A stretch of DNA of 64,000 nt. It comes from Pseudomonas sp. (GTDB lineage Bacteria > Pseudomonadota > Gammaproteobacteria > Pseudomonadales > Pseudomonadaceae). The stretch is taken from positions 62,001 to 126,000 of the forward strand of contig NZ_JAUYNT010000014.1 of the NCBI RefSeq assembly GCF_030698175.1, given 5' to 3'. The position numbers and the translations under genes were made by a program. Positions 1 to 9,092 of the stretch are shown here, in pieces. Below the pieces are notes generated by a model, which worked only from the letters and a program-made list of their open reading frames with translations, did not search any database and was not told where the DNA came from. Position 1 is the stretch's first letter; each line of letters opens with the position of its first letter.

Positions 1-272
1 TGTAGCTGCAGATATGCCTTGGCCAATTGCATGGCGTATTCGACCTGCGCCGGCTCAAGCTCAAGCAGTTTGTCAAAGGCGCGTTTGGCGGTGGCGCTGT
101 CATGACTGGCCAGCGCCGCCTCACCGAGCATGGCCCAAGCTTCGCGATCCTCAGGTTGATGGCGCAGCAAGCCATTACAACAGTTGCGGGTGCGGGTGTA
201 ATCGCCCTCCTCGAAGCCGAGGCGCAGTTGCCGCCGAAAAAACTCCACTAGCCATTCGGTGTCGATTTGCAT
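1..272 (-). CDS. TPR-repeat protein, N-terminal 90 residues (gene runs off the window)
   Basis: An open frame on the minus strand starts at ATG 272 and reads through the window edge without a stop. The visible residues have the helix-turn-helix spacing of tetratricopeptide repeats, for example an AWAMLGEAALAS...AKRAFDKLLELEP stretch around residues 46-75. It begins 80 bases after the flgL stop on the same strand. In many pseudomonads the genes after flgL modify flagellin by glycosylation, and TPR proteins or TPR-fused glycosyltransferases occur there, so that role is an inference from position only. The ribosome binding site (GGGA) is weak. Function unknown from what is visible. Confidence 0.6.
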   Translation of the reverse strand, partial: MQIDTEWLVEFFRRQLRLGFEEGDYTRTRNCCNGLLRHQPEDREAWAMLGEAALASHDSATAKRAFDKLLELEPAQVEYAMQLAKAYLQL

Positions 273-351
273 GCAGTATCCCGTCAGTTTTCCAGCACTT
301 TTTCCGCTACTGAAGAGATTAGCAATTTACACGCCAGCCACGCCGAGCAAC

Positions 352-2025
352 TTAACGTAGCTGATCAAACAAATTCAGCCCGGCAATTTTCACATAACTC
401 TGCTGGGCCGCTTCCAGCACTATGGTTTGAAACGACAGTCGCGATAAGGCCTCGGCGTAGTCCAGATCGCGCAGTTCCGACTGCACGGCTTTATTCACCA
501 GGGTGACATCTTCGTTGTCGTTTTCGGTGGAGTCGACCAGGTTCATCCGTGCGCCAATTTCCGTTTGCACCTCCAGCACCTGACCTATGCCGTTGTCGAG
601 GTTCTTCAAGGCGATATTGACCTCGTCACGAATCGCCAAGTTACCCACTGGCGAACTGGGGCTCGACTCCAGCGCCTGACGCAGACGCGCGATGGTATTG
701 AGAATACCCCGCTGCTCTTGAAACTGCGGCTGCACGGTAAATTCATCACCCGTCGCAGCGGCGGCCGAAATGCTGAAATCGGCGCCGTACACACTGATGG
801 TGTCGGGATAGGGCCCCGCCGCTACGCCACTGGCCACCGGCGTACTGGCCACACCGACCGGCTGCACATACACGTCGTAATTGCTGGCACTGGTGAACCG
901 CAGCAAAACCCCGGAAGTCGGAAACTGCGCATCGAACACCGCCTGATTGCTGATGACGCCAGAGCCGACCGTGGCAACCGACGCATTGGCCGAGCCTCGC
1001 GTGACGGCAAAGCTGGTCGGCGCCGACTGCAGGGTAAAACTGTGGGTGTTAATTCCAGGGCTGCCGGGCGTTGCGGTATCGGCCAGCAAGCTGTCCAGAT
1101 TCAAATCGTTGTCGCCCGGTTGCAACACCACATCCAACTGAAAACGCATGCCGCGAAAGTTGATTACGTTACCGCTATTGGACAATGGATCAATGGTGCC
1201 GCCATTGCTGGTTTGCGCCGTCACATCGACCCCGGCGCTGTCGTACAAACGAAACGAGGTGCCGCTCACCAAGGCCAAGGAGTAGGGTTCGCCGCTGCGA
1301 AAAGCAGTGTTGAAACTGTCGCTGTCATCCACCAAGCCAGGGGAGATAAACACCCGCTGATTGGCTGCTGGCACAGGTGCAATAGTGGTGGCTGGCAGCG
1401 GCGGCGTCGGCAAGGCCGGGTTATTGACCCCGGAAGCGTTGATGATCCGATTGGCATTAGTCACATCCTCAAACAGCCGGCGACCGTTATCGTTGATCGC
1501 CACCGTGGTCGAGCTGGCCACCTGCAAGCTGCGCTGGCCCTCATCACCGTTATAGGAATAAGTGTTATCCGGGTTGCGCACAAAGGGCTGGGTCTTGCCC
1601 AAAAAACCCGAGAACAGGTATTCACCCCGGGCGTTAGTGCTGTTCATTTGGCTGAGCAACTCGTTCTCACGCTCACCCAACTCTTTGGCAATGGCTTTAC
1701 GATCCTGGCTTGAGAGGGCACCGCCACCGGCCTGCACTGTCAGCTCCCGAATCCGTTGCAGCACGTTAATAGTCGAACTTAAGGTGGTCTCTTCCTGGGT
1801 CAGACTGTTTTTCGCGGCGGTTAAATTCGCCTTGTACTGACCGAAGGTGGCCTGCTGTTGCTCTAACTGCAGCAAGCGCACCGACGCCACCGGATCATCG
1901 GCCGGGGTGAGGATGCGTTTGCCGCTGCTGATCTGCTCCTGGGTCTGGGTAACGTTGGCATAGTTGCGCTGAATGCCGCCAACTCCGTTGTTAAACGTCT
2001 GGATGGATGAGATGCGCATGACCAT
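352..2025 (-). CDS. flgL: Flagellar hook-filament junction protein FlgL (HAP3)
   Basis: Forms the second junction ring between hook and filament outside the cell, exported by the flagellar type III system. The N-terminus (MRISSIQTF, then QISSGKRILTPADDPV near residues 30-48) and the C-terminal helix (ALSRLSFQTIVLEAAQQSY...) are the paired flagellin-like D0/D1 coils. At 557 residues it is long compared with enterobacterial FlgL (just over 300); the extra length is a variable central region (about residues 190-470). The start at 2025 is supported by AGAGG eight bases upstream; an in-frame ATG two codons later is less well spaced. It is the last recognised gene of the flgF-L operon, 60 bases after flgK. 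Confidence 0.95.
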   Translation of the reverse strand: MVMRISSIQTFNNGVGGIQRNYANVTQTQEQISSGKRILTPADDPVASVRLLQLEQQQATFGQYKANLTAAKNSLTQEETTLSSTINVLQRIRELTVQAGGGALSSQDRKAIAKELGERENELLSQMNSTNARGEYLFSGFLGKTQPFVRNPDNTYSYNGDEGQRSLQVASSTTVAINDNGRRLFEDVTNANRIINASGVNNPALPTPPLPATTIAPVPAANQRVFISPGLVDDSDSFNTAFRSGEPYSLALVSGTSFRLYDSAGVDVTAQTSNGGTIDPLSNSGNVINFRGMRFQLDVVLQPGDNDLNLDSLLADTATPGSPGINTHSFTLQSAPTSFAVTRGSANASVATVGSGVISNQAVFDAQFPTSGVLLRFTSASNYDVYVQPVGVASTPVASGVAAGPYPDTISVYGADFSISAAAATGDEFTVQPQFQEQRGILNTIARLRQALESSPSSPVGNLAIRDEVNIALKNLDNGIGQVLEVQTEIGARMNLVDSTENDNEDVTLVNKAVQSELRDLDYAEALSRLSFQTIVLEAAQQSYVKIAGLNLFDQLR

Positions 2026-2085
2026 AGCAATTACCTCTTAATCGGTGAGCCTGAACCCCCACCCGGCCGCCCAAGGCGGCGCTGA

Positions 2086-4131
2086 TCATCTAAACGTATT
2101 AATCAGCGTATCGAACAAGCTACGGGCAGTTTGAATGATTTGCGCCGAGGCTTGGTAGTACTGCTGAAACTGAATCAAATTGGCCGCTTCTTCGTCCAGG
2201 TTAACCGCCGACACCGAGTCACGGTTATCGGTGGCCTGCTTAAGTATCGCCCCGGTAGCCTCGCCATCGACACGCGCCTGGCTGGTCAAGGTCCCGACCC
2301 GCTCAACCAGATCGCCATAGGCGTCGGTAAAACTGGCCCCGGTGGTGGTTGGATTGAGCGGATCGACCCCCACCGTGCTTTTGGTCTGCAGGCTGGTCAG
2401 TTTCAAAGCATTGCGGTTGTCCGAGACTCCGCTGGTGTTAAAGCCCACGGTGAAATTATCGCCCTGCTCCGGCCGACCGCTGAGGGTTAGCTCGAAGGCA
2501 AAGCTGCTCGGTACACTCGGCAGGTTAATCGGCACCGTCAGCGTCAACTTGTTGTTTTGCCCAGGCACTATGCTGCCACTGGTCACGGTCGCACCATTGA
2601 TGTCCAGCACGTTATAGGTCTGGGTAGCACCGCCGGTCGCGCCCATGACGATGCGCAGTGGCGGTGCGTTGCGCAGGCTGGTTTCCATGTTCGCTTTAGC
2701 AAGCGGATCATAAATATCAATCGTGGTCACCAGGCTCGGCTGGGTAACAATCCCCGAGCCAATGTTGGCGGGGCTTTTAGCCACCTTCAGAGGCGCGGCG
2801 AAGGCCAGAGCATCGGCTTTTTTCAGATCGGCGCGAATATCAGAGGCACCACCGCGGGTTGGCGTCAGCAAAAAACGGTCGCCGGCCGCATAGATACCGC
2901 TGGCGCTGTTAAGCGCGAAGCCATCCACCACCGAGGCCGCAGGTGGCGGCTGAACCGTGATGTCGATGGGGCCAAAATTGGTCCCGTCAGAGATGCGTCG
3001 AACCGTGTAGTTAGTCGCGCTGGTGAAGGTGACCTCATAATCGCTGTTGCTAAGCTGGGTGGTGTCTTCAATCAGCACATTGAGGTTGGCGGTCGGGTCA
3101 CTGTTGCCAATGCGCGCAATGCTGCGCTGACCGGTGCTGATCGGGTCATTGATATCGCGGAACAATTTCTCGCCAAAATTGCCCTTTAAATCCAATCCCT
3201 GACCCAACTGGCTATTGATTTGATCGGACACCGACAAGGCCAAGCGCCCCACCGAGTTGAGCGTCACATCCAGCACATCTTCGCGATAGCGAATCAAACC
3301 ACCCAGCTCGCCACCCGTGATCAGTGGGGTGATGCCTTGGCGCGAGTTGCCGCTGACAAACTGCACTTCGCTGCGCAGCGGATCGGCAGAGCCGGTCACC
3401 ACCTCCAGGCGCGCGGCAGAGTTACCCACCACCAATGGCTGGCCGGAGCCGACAAAGATATTCAGGGTGTTGTCATCTTGCGGCACCACGGTAATGCCAA
3501 TCGACTCCGACAGTTTGCGCACCGCCTCTTCGCGGGCATCCAGCAGATCGTTGGGTTGCAAACCATTGGAGGCGGCGATGGCAATGGCATCGTTATAACC
3601 GGCAATCGAGGTGGCCAACTGATTGACCTGCTCGCTGACCGCCGACAATTGCTTGTTGATAAAGCCATTTTGCTCATACAGGCGGTCGTACACGGTGTTA
3701 AAACGCTTGGCCACGCCCTCGGCCTCGGACAGCACCAACTGCCGTGCCGGAATATTGGCCGGATCTTCGGCCGCGGTTTGTAGCGCCGAAAACAGCCGCT
3801 GCAAACCCGGCGTAATCCCGGTGGTGGTGCCCGCCAACAAGGCGTCGAGCTGATTGATCTGACTCAGGTAACTTTCGGCATCTTTATTGAGCGCCGTACT
3901 GCTGCGCACCTGGGTGGTCAAGAAATCGCTATAGATGCGCCGCACGTCCACCAGGGTGCTGCCGGAGCCTATATAACCACCGCCACTGAACTGCGGCACA
4001 TTGGTCGCCTGCACAGCTTCCTGCCGGGAAAATCCGGGGGTCTTGACGTTGCTGATGTTGTGCCCGGTAATCGCCAGCGCGGTCTTGTTGACCGACAGGC
4101 CGGACAGGCCAATATTGAGCAAGTCAGCCAT
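2086..4131 (-). CDS. flgK: Flagellar hook-associated protein FlgK (HAP1)
   Basis: First hook-filament junction protein, secreted through the flagellar exporter and located between hook and FlgL. The N-terminus MADLLNIGLSGLSVNKTAL followed by ITGHNISNVKTPGFSRQ is the conserved FlgK/rod-hook family motif, and the C-terminus (LDEEAANLIQFQQYYQASA...LFDTLINTF) is the matching D0 helix. The 681-residue length is usual for Pseudomonas. It sits between flgJ and flgL with a 72-base gap to flgJ, probably transcribed from the sigma-54 promoter ahead of flgF. Confidence 0.97.
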   Translation of the reverse strand: MADLLNIGLSGLSVNKTALAITGHNISNVKTPGFSRQEAVQATNVPQFSGGGYIGSGSTLVDVRRIYSDFLTTQVRSSTALNKDAESYLSQINQLDALLAGTTTGITPGLQRLFSALQTAAEDPANIPARQLVLSEAEGVAKRFNTVYDRLYEQNGFINKQLSAVSEQVNQLATSIAGYNDAIAIAASNGLQPNDLLDAREEAVRKLSESIGITVVPQDDNTLNIFVGSGQPLVVGNSAARLEVVTGSADPLRSEVQFVSGNSRQGITPLITGGELGGLIRYREDVLDVTLNSVGRLALSVSDQINSQLGQGLDLKGNFGEKLFRDINDPISTGQRSIARIGNSDPTANLNVLIEDTTQLSNSDYEVTFTSATNYTVRRISDGTNFGPIDITVQPPPAASVVDGFALNSASGIYAAGDRFLLTPTRGGASDIRADLKKADALAFAAPLKVAKSPANIGSGIVTQPSLVTTIDIYDPLAKANMETSLRNAPPLRIVMGATGGATQTYNVLDINGATVTSGSIVPGQNNKLTLTVPINLPSVPSSFAFELTLSGRPEQGDNFTVGFNTSGVSDNRNALKLTSLQTKSTVGVDPLNPTTTGASFTDAYGDLVERVGTLTSQARVDGEATGAILKQATDNRDSVSAVNLDEEAANLIQFQQYYQASAQIIQTARSLFDTLINTFR

Positions 4132-4203
4132 GACTCACCTCCGAGCTTGGCGACTGCGAGCATGGCAGCTCTGCATTAGGTGGGAAGTTAGTCATGCTCA
4201 ACC

Positions 4204-5379
4204 TCAGCCCTTGCTCGTCGCGACGTCTACCGACGCGACTGCTTGATAGGTTTGCATTTGTTTGGCGATCTGCGCCACTTTGTTGGCGTATTGAGGGTCG
4301 GTGGCATAGCCGGCGCGCTGCAGTTCACGGACGAAGGTTTTCGGGTTGGCGGCAGAGTCTAGCGCGTTGTCATAGCGCTCGTTGTTCTGCAAAAAGCTGA
4401 CGTAGTCATTGAAGCTTTGCTCGAACGAGCCATAGGCACGAAACGAGGCGGACTCTTTAGTCGGCTTGCCGTCAACATATTCGGTGGTCAGCACCCGCGC
4501 CGACTCGCCCTGCCAACTGTTATGGGCCTTGATCCCGAACAGGTTATGACTGCTGCTGCCGTCCTGCTGGCGAATAATCGATTTGCCCCAGCCCGTTTCC
4601 AGCGCCGCCTGGGCAACCAGATAGTTCGCATCGACGCCAATTTTCTCGGCGGCGGCCTGGGCCATGGGCAACATGGTGGCGACAAATTCTTGCGGCGAGC
4701 TAAAGGCTGCCTTGCCCGGCGCCAGCGGTGGCTGGGCCAAGCGCCGGCCACTAATGGCATCGCTGCCATTAATGCTCAGGGCTTTGTCGGCTGGTGCGGC
4801 AAAGCTCTTGGCTGCCAGCCAGTCGTTCTGCGCCAATGGCTGGCCAGCTGCGGCGGCAGTCGGCGGCACAATGCCGGCCAGCAAGCGATCAGCCAAACGT
4901 GCCGGCAAGGCCAGCCGGCGTTGATTGAGCAGTTTTGAATCATCGTGCACAGCACCAGCAGATGCTGCCGCGTCGCCGGTCAAGCGGTTCGGTTGCACGC
5001 CGGAGGCGACCTGAGCAAAGGGATTAGTCCGGGCAGCACCTGGGCGCAGGGTTTTGCCCAGCTGACGCTCGAGCACATCAGCCAAACCGATACCGTTTTG
5101 CTTGGACATGGTCACAGCCAACTGCTGGTCGTACATATCCCGGTAGGCTTTGCTCTCATTACTGTTCATGAAATTGCCGTCGCCCACCACATCGCCGGCC
5201 TTACGCATGGCCTTGAGCATTTCATTCATAAACAGCGACTCAAACTCCTGCGCCACTTTGTGGATATTGGCTTCGCTGTCACGGTCTTTACCAACCTTGA
5301 GCTGATTGAGGCGGTTAAGGTCGGTAAAAGCACCGGAGTCGTGAGCGGCGCCAACGCCAGCATTGAGTCGTGAGTTCAT
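4204..5379 (-). CDS. flgJ: FlgJ: rod-assembly protein with peptidoglycan hydrolase domain
   Basis: Bifunctional periplasmic protein that caps the growing rod and opens the peptidoglycan. The N-terminal rod-binding domain (about residues 30-110) carries the family motif EFESLFMNEMLKAMRKAGD. The C-terminal glucosaminidase/muramidase-type domain (about 225-385) has NYLVAQAALETGWGKS with the expected catalytic Glu, and the later YGSFEQSFNDYVSFL stretch. The two are joined by an Ala/Pro-rich linker. Like other FlgJ it lacks a Sec signal. It starts 9 bases after flgI ends, within the flgF-L operon. Confidence 0.96.
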   Translation of the reverse strand: MNSRLNAGVGAAHDSGAFTDLNRLNQLKVGKDRDSEANIHKVAQEFESLFMNEMLKAMRKAGDVVGDGNFMNSNESKAYRDMYDQQLAVTMSKQNGIGLADVLERQLGKTLRPGAARTNPFAQVASGVQPNRLTGDAAASAGAVHDDSKLLNQRRLALPARLADRLLAGIVPPTAAAAGQPLAQNDWLAAKSFAAPADKALSINGSDAISGRRLAQPPLAPGKAAFSSPQEFVATMLPMAQAAAEKIGVDANYLVAQAALETGWGKSIIRQQDGSSSHNLFGIKAHNSWQGESARVLTTEYVDGKPTKESASFRAYGSFEQSFNDYVSFLQNNERYDNALDSAANPKTFVRELQRAGYATDPQYANKVAQIAKQMQTYQAVASVDVATSKG

Positions 5380-5388
5380 AACAGCACC

Positions 5389-6486
5389 TCAAATTACTAT
5401 CAGGTCGGCTTGCAGCGCGCCGGCTTGTTTAAGGGCTTCCAAGATCGCCATCAAATCGCTTGGCGATGCGCCCACCTGGTTAACCGCACGGACGATTTCA
5501 TCCAGTGTGGTGCCCGGGCCAAACTTGAACATCGGCTTGAGTTCTTGCTCGGCACTGACCTTCGACTTGGGCACCACCACAGTATCGCCACCGGCCAAGG
5601 CATTCGGCTGGCTGACGATCGGCTCCTCGGTAATGGTCACCGTCAGGCTGCCATGGGTGACGGCCGCCGGCTGCACCCGCACGTTCTGACCGATAACGAT
5701 GGTGCCGGTCCGGGCGTTGATGATGATCTTGGCCACCGCCTGCCCGGCCTCGATTTCGAGGTTTTCCAGAATCGACAGGTAATCGACCCGTTGACCCGGA
5801 TCGAGCGGCGCACTGACCCGCACCGAGCCGGCATCCAGCGCCTGCGCCACACCCGGCCCGAGCAGTTCGTTGACCTTGTCGACGATGCGCTTGGCGGTGG
5901 TGAAGTCGGCGCGATTGAGATTAAGCGTTAACGTGTTGCCCTGATCGAAACCACTCGGCACTGGCCGCTCGACGCTGGCGCCATTGGGAATGCGTCCGGA
6001 AGACGGCACGTTGACGGTGATCTTCGAGCCGTCCGCGCCTTCGGCGTCAAAGCCGCCAACCACCAAGCTGCCCTGGGCGATGGCGTAGATGTTGCCGTCC
6101 ACGCCTTTCAGTGGCGCCATCAACAGGCTGCCGCCGCGTAGGCTCTTGGCGTTACCGATCGAGTTAACCGTGACATCAATGCTTTGCCCGGGCCTGGCGA
6201 ACGCAGGCAGGTCGGCATACAGGGCCACCGCAGCGACGTTTTTCAACTGGGCGTTGCCACCGACCGGCACCTTGATACCAAACTGCGCCATCATGTTATT
6301 GAAGGTCTGCAGGGTGAAAGGCGTTTGTGTGGTCTGATCGCCAGTGCCATTGAGGCCAACCACCAAACCGTAGCCGAGCAATTGGTTAGCCCGAACGCCT
6401 TGGATACTGGCCAGGTCTTTCAGGCGCTCGGCCTGCGCACCGGTGGCCAGCAACAGCAGGCCAAGCCCAACCAATAAAGTTTTCAT
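5389..6486 (-). CDS. flgI: Flagellar P-ring protein FlgI
   Basis: Subunit of the periplasmic P-ring that acts as a bushing for the rod. The mature protein has the family landmarks [20 protein letters not shown] near the start and [19 protein letters not shown] chose ATG 6486 rather than an upstream in-frame start because it gives a clean Sec signal peptide ([19 protein letters not shown]) and has AAGGTG upstream; the longer reading would put a 23-residue polar extension ahead of the signal. This gives 365 residues, usual for FlgI. It starts 10 bases after the flgH stop. Confidence 0.96.
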   Translation of the reverse strand: MKTLLVGLGLLLLATGAQAERLKDLASIQGVRANQLLGYGLVVGLNGTGDQTTQTPFTLQTFNNMMAQFGIKVPVGGNAQLKNVAAVALYADLPAFARPGQSIDVTVNSIGNAKSLRGGSLLMAPLKGVDGNIYAIAQGSLVVGGFDAEGADGSKITVNVPSSGRIPNGASVERPVPSGFDQGNTLTLNLNRADFTTAKRIVDKVNELLGPGVAQALDAGSVRVSAPLDPGQRVDYLSILENLEIEAGQAVAKIIINARTGTIVIGQNVRVQPAAVTHGSLTVTITEEPIVSQPNALAGGDTVVVPKSKVSAEQELKPMFKFGPGTTLDEIVRAVNQVGASPSDLMAILEALKQAGALQADLIVI

Positions 6487-6496
6487 GGTCAGCACC

Positions 6497-7210
6497 TTAG
6501 AACGGCCACAACGGGCTGATGAGCATGCGGTCGAGCCATCCCGGCTGACTGGCATCGGCGAAGGCGCCGGTGCCAGAATAGGTGATGCGTGAATCCGCCA
6601 CCCGGGTCGAAGACACGGTGTTGTCGGTGGCGATATCGTCGGGGCGAATCAGCCCGGCAATGCGCATCAGTTCATCGCCGGTATTGAGCGTCAGCCATTT
6701 CTCGCCACGCACCGAGAGCACGCCATTGGGCAGCACTTCCGCCACGGTCACGGTGATCGAGCCGCTCAGGCTGTTGCTTTGCGCCGCCACGCTCTTGCCT
6801 TCGGTGTCGCGCGAACCGCTGTATCCCACATCCAGATTGAGGTTGGCGGCACTCAACGGATTAAGGTCGGAATCTGGGTTATCCACCGAAACGCCGCTAC
6901 CAAACAACGACGTCAGGCCCATTTTCGCCGTGCTGTCCTTGGCAATTTTGGAGTTAGCGCCTTTGCTCGCCTGGGTTTTTTCATTCAGGGTGATGGTGAT
7001 GATGTCGCCAACCCGATACGCCTTGCGATCGTCATACAGGTTGCTGGCAAAGCCTGGCTGAAAAATAGCGCCGTTGTTCTGCGCCGCCGGCAGGGGCGTG
7101 CGCGGCATGACCGGCGAAAAATAAGGATCATTGGGCTTTGCCACCGGCGCCACACAGCCACTCAAAGCCACAGCGCCAAGGGTGATCAGTACAGTCATTA
7201 GCCGGTTCAT
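6497..7210 (-). CDS. flgH: Flagellar L-ring lipoprotein FlgH
   Basis: Outer-membrane L-ring lipoprotein. The N-terminus has a lipoprotein signal with lipobox LSGC (Cys about residue 19), followed by the FlgH landmarks [27 protein letters not shown] and [20 protein letters not shown]. The length of 237 residues is standard. It lies between flgG and flgI; the 79-base gap to flgG contains an inverted repeat at 7253-7283, while the gap to flgI is only 10 bases. Confidence 0.96.
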   Translation of the reverse strand: MNRLMTVLITLGAVALSGCVAPVAKPNDPYFSPVMPRTPLPAAQNNGAIFQPGFASNLYDDRKAYRVGDIITITLNEKTQASKGANSKIAKDSTAKMGLTSLFGSGVSVDNPDSDLNPLSAANLNLDVGYSGSRDTEGKSVAAQSNSLSGSITVTVAEVLPNGVLSVRGEKWLTLNTGDELMRIAGLIRPDDIATDNTVSSTRVADSRITYSGTGAFADASQPGWLDRMLISPLWPF

Positions 7211-7252
7211 CGCTACTACCTCAGTTGCATGGCGACACCTTGCGATGCCAAT

Positions 7253-7283
7253 GGTGGGTTACGCCGCGACTGGCTAACCCACC
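7253..7283. repeat. Inverted repeat in the flgG-flgH gap
   Basis: GGTGGGTTA (7253-7261) and TAACCCACC (7275-7283) are perfect 9-base arms around a 13-base loop. There is no T-tract, so it is not an obvious intrinsic terminator. The arm sequence resembles the GTAGGGTGG repeat found at 33539-33607, suggesting a dispersed repeat rather than an flg-specific signal. Confidence 0.6.
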
Positions 7284-7289
7284 CTACGA

Positions 7290-8075
7290 TTAAAGATTCT
7301 GACTAAGGAAACCGAGCATCTGGTCAGAGGTGGAAATGACCTTGGAATTCATCTCGTAGGCGCGCTGGGTGGTGATCATATTGACCAGCTCCTCAACCAC
7401 GCTGACGTTGGAGTTCTCCAGGGTGTTCTGCAGCACCGGGCCCAAACCGGTCAGGCCGGGAGTACCGACTTGTGGCGCGCCGCTGGCACCGGTTTCCAAA
7501 AACAGGTTATTGCCGATTGCCTGCAAGCCCGCCGGGTTAACGAAGTCGGCGGTCTGAATATTGCCCACCACCTGCGGCGTCGGATTGCCGCTAACGGTCA
7601 CCGATACAGTGCCATCCTCACCCACGGTCAAGGTCTGCACCTCGGCCGGCAAGACAATCGCAGGCTCAAGGGAAAAGCCCTGAGAGGTCACCATCTGACC
7701 GTTGGAATCGAGGTGAAAACTGCCGTCGCGGGTATAAGACACAGTGCCGTCAGGCTGCAAAATCTGGAAAAACCCGCGGCCATTGACCGCCATATCCAAA
7801 GGCTGCTCGGTGGTTTGCAGGCCACCCTGAGTGAACAACTTAGAGGTGCCAACAATCCGCACCCCGGTACCCAACTGCAACCCGGTCGGCAGCTGAGTGT
7901 CTTGGCTCGACTGCGCGCCAGGCTGGCGACGAATCTGATAGAGCAAGTCCTGGAACTCGGCACGATCACGCTTAAAGCCGGTGGTCGAGACGTTGGCCAA
8001 GTTGTTGGAAATAGTCGTCAGGTTCATGTCCTGAGCGGCCAATCCGGTTTTACTGACCCACAGTGCAGGCATCAT
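7290..8075 (-). CDS. flgG: Flagellar distal rod protein FlgG
   Basis: Main subunit of the distal rod. The N-terminus (MMPALWVSKTGLAAQDMNL, then ISNNLANVSTTGFKRDRAEF) and the C-terminus (SNVSVVEELVNMITTQRAYEMNSK) are the diagnostic rod/hook family ends, and the length of 261 residues is the usual one. The start is supported by GAGGAG seven bases before the ATG. It lies 59 bases after flgF in the same operon. Confidence 0.98.
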   Translation of the reverse strand: MMPALWVSKTGLAAQDMNLTTISNNLANVSTTGFKRDRAEFQDLLYQIRRQPGAQSSQDTQLPTGLQLGTGVRIVGTSKLFTQGGLQTTEQPLDMAVNGRGFFQILQPDGTVSYTRDGSFHLDSNGQMVTSQGFSLEPAIVLPAEVQTLTVGEDGTVSVTVSGNPTPQVVGNIQTADFVNPAGLQAIGNNLFLETGASGAPQVGTPGLTGLGPVLQNTLENSNVSVVEELVNMITTQRAYEMNSKVISTSDQMLGFLSQNL

Positions 8076-8134
8076 AGTGATTCTCCTCGAGCGCCAGTTT
8101 CACGGCGCCTCGCGCTGGTAATTAGCCCGATTTA

Positions 8135-8875
8135 TTAACTAATCTGCAAAACCCGCGCCATCGCCGTGTCATTGTCTTCGGCGGTGCGCATCATCTTGAT
8201 ATGCAGTTCAAATTGACGGGACAGCGACAGGATCGCCGTCATCTCCTCGACCGCATTAACGTTGCTGGCCTGCAAGAAGCCGGAGTCCAGCCGCACGGTA
8301 GCGTCGGCCTGCAGCTGGCCGACACCCTTGAAATGGATCATGCCGTCGGCGCCCTTCTCCATCTGTTTGAGGTCAGGCTTGACCAGCTTGAGACGGTCAA
8401 CTTCGGCAATCACACTCGGCCCCTCGCCGAGGGCGCGAATGCTGATGGTGCCGTCTTGGCCGATTTCGATTTTCTGCTCAGGCGGCACCGCTATCGGCCC
8501 ACCATTGCCCATCACCGGCAAACCACTGCCGGTGCGCAGCATGCCCAGAGCGTCGACCTTTAGGCTGGCGCTGCGCACATAGGCTTCGCTGCCGTCCGGG
8601 GCCTGCACGGCCAACCAGCCATCCGCCTGAACGGAAACATCCAGATCACTACCGGTTTCCTGCAGGGCGCCGGCGGTGAAGTCGGTGCCTGGCCGCTCGG
8701 TCATGGCATACACCCGAGTGGGCAGCGCCTCACCGAACAAGGGCATTGAACGGGCCTGTTCGAAATCGCGCTGAAAGCCACTGGTCGAGACGTTCGCCAA
8801 GTTATTGGCGTGGGCGCGCTGGGCCAATGTGTTCTGGCTGGCGCCGGTCATGGCGACGTACAACATTTTGTCCAT
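8135..8875 (-). CDS. flgF: Flagellar proximal rod protein FlgF
   Basis: Proximal rod subunit. It shows the family N-terminus MDKMLYVAMTGASQNTLAQ with HANNLANVSTSGFQRD, and a C-terminal NVNAVEEMTAILSLSRQFE. I placed the start at ATG 8875, which has GAGGAGG upstream and gives the normal 246 residues; an in-frame start at 8968 would add 31 non-homologous residues and would run through the sigma-54 promoter at 8931-8945. It is the first gene of the flgF-L operon. Confidence 0.96.
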   Translation of the reverse strand: MDKMLYVAMTGASQNTLAQRAHANNLANVSTSGFQRDFEQARSMPLFGEALPTRVYAMTERPGTDFTAGALQETGSDLDVSVQADGWLAVQAPDGSEAYVRSASLKVDALGMLRTGSGLPVMGNGGPIAVPPEQKIEIGQDGTISIRALGEGPSVIAEVDRLKLVKPDLKQMEKGADGMIHFKGVGQLQADATVRLDSGFLQASNVNAVEEMTAILSLSRQFELHIKMMRTAEDNDTAMARVLQIS

Positions 8876-8914
8876 GGCTTGCCTCCTCGGGTGGGCGCTG
8901 ATCGCCCGCTGCTC

Positions 8915-8928
8915 TGTTAGCACTAACA
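8915..8928. promoter_or_regulatory. Palindrome at the predicted flgF transcription start
   Basis: TGTTAGCACTAACA is a perfect 6+6 palindrome with a 2-base spacer. It lies immediately downstream of the -12 element of the flgF sigma-54 promoter, so it would overlap the start of transcription. It may be an operator or only a small hairpin at the 5' end of the transcript; nothing here decides between them. Confidence 0.35.
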
Positions 8929-8930
8929 AA

Positions 8931-8945
8931 GCAATCCCTATGCCA
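8931..8945 (-). promoter_or_regulatory. Sigma-54 promoter for flgFGHIJKL
   Basis: On the minus strand the sequence TGGCATAGGGATTGC has GG and GC separated by exactly 10 bases, the -24/-12 arrangement of RpoN promoters (consensus TGGCAC-N5-TTGC). It lies 56 bases upstream of the flgF start codon. An AT-rich stretch follows upstream (8946-8995), as expected for an enhancer/IHF region. In Pseudomonas these operons are known to be RpoN-dependent under FleQ/FleR. Confidence 0.85.
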
Positions 8946-8990
8946 TAGCAAAAATATTTCGTAAGCAATTGAAAAATATAAATTTAACAA

Positions 8991-9013
8991 AACAACAAAA
9001 CCCCTTTCGGGGC
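8991..9013 (-). terminator. Intrinsic terminator after flgE
   Basis: On the minus strand CCCC-GAAA-GGGG is followed by TTTTGTTGTTTT, a GNRA-loop hairpin plus T-tract. It would end the flgBCDE transcript just before the flgF promoter. It lies about 280 bases beyond the flgE stop, with other repeats in between. Confidence 0.8.
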
Positions 9014-9044
9014 TTATTGAGGTGAGCCGACGGCCAGTGACTGC

Positions 9045-9073
9045 CGCCTGCGGCAAAGTGCTTGCCGCAGGCG
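9045..9073. repeat. 12-bp perfect stem-loop between flgE and flgF
   Basis: CGCCTGCGGCAA (9045-9056) and TTGCCGCAGGCG (9062-9073) form a perfect 12-base stem with a 5-base loop. There is no T-tract on either side. It could stabilise the 3' end of the flgBCDE transcript or be a REP-like repeat. Confidence 0.6.
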
Positions 9074-9092
9074 TGAGAGGTGTTGCAGAAGC

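Noticed and set aside
565..1713. A 382-codon plus-strand frame across flgL
   Set aside because: It is the shadow of flgL, with no recognisable motif and no start signals.
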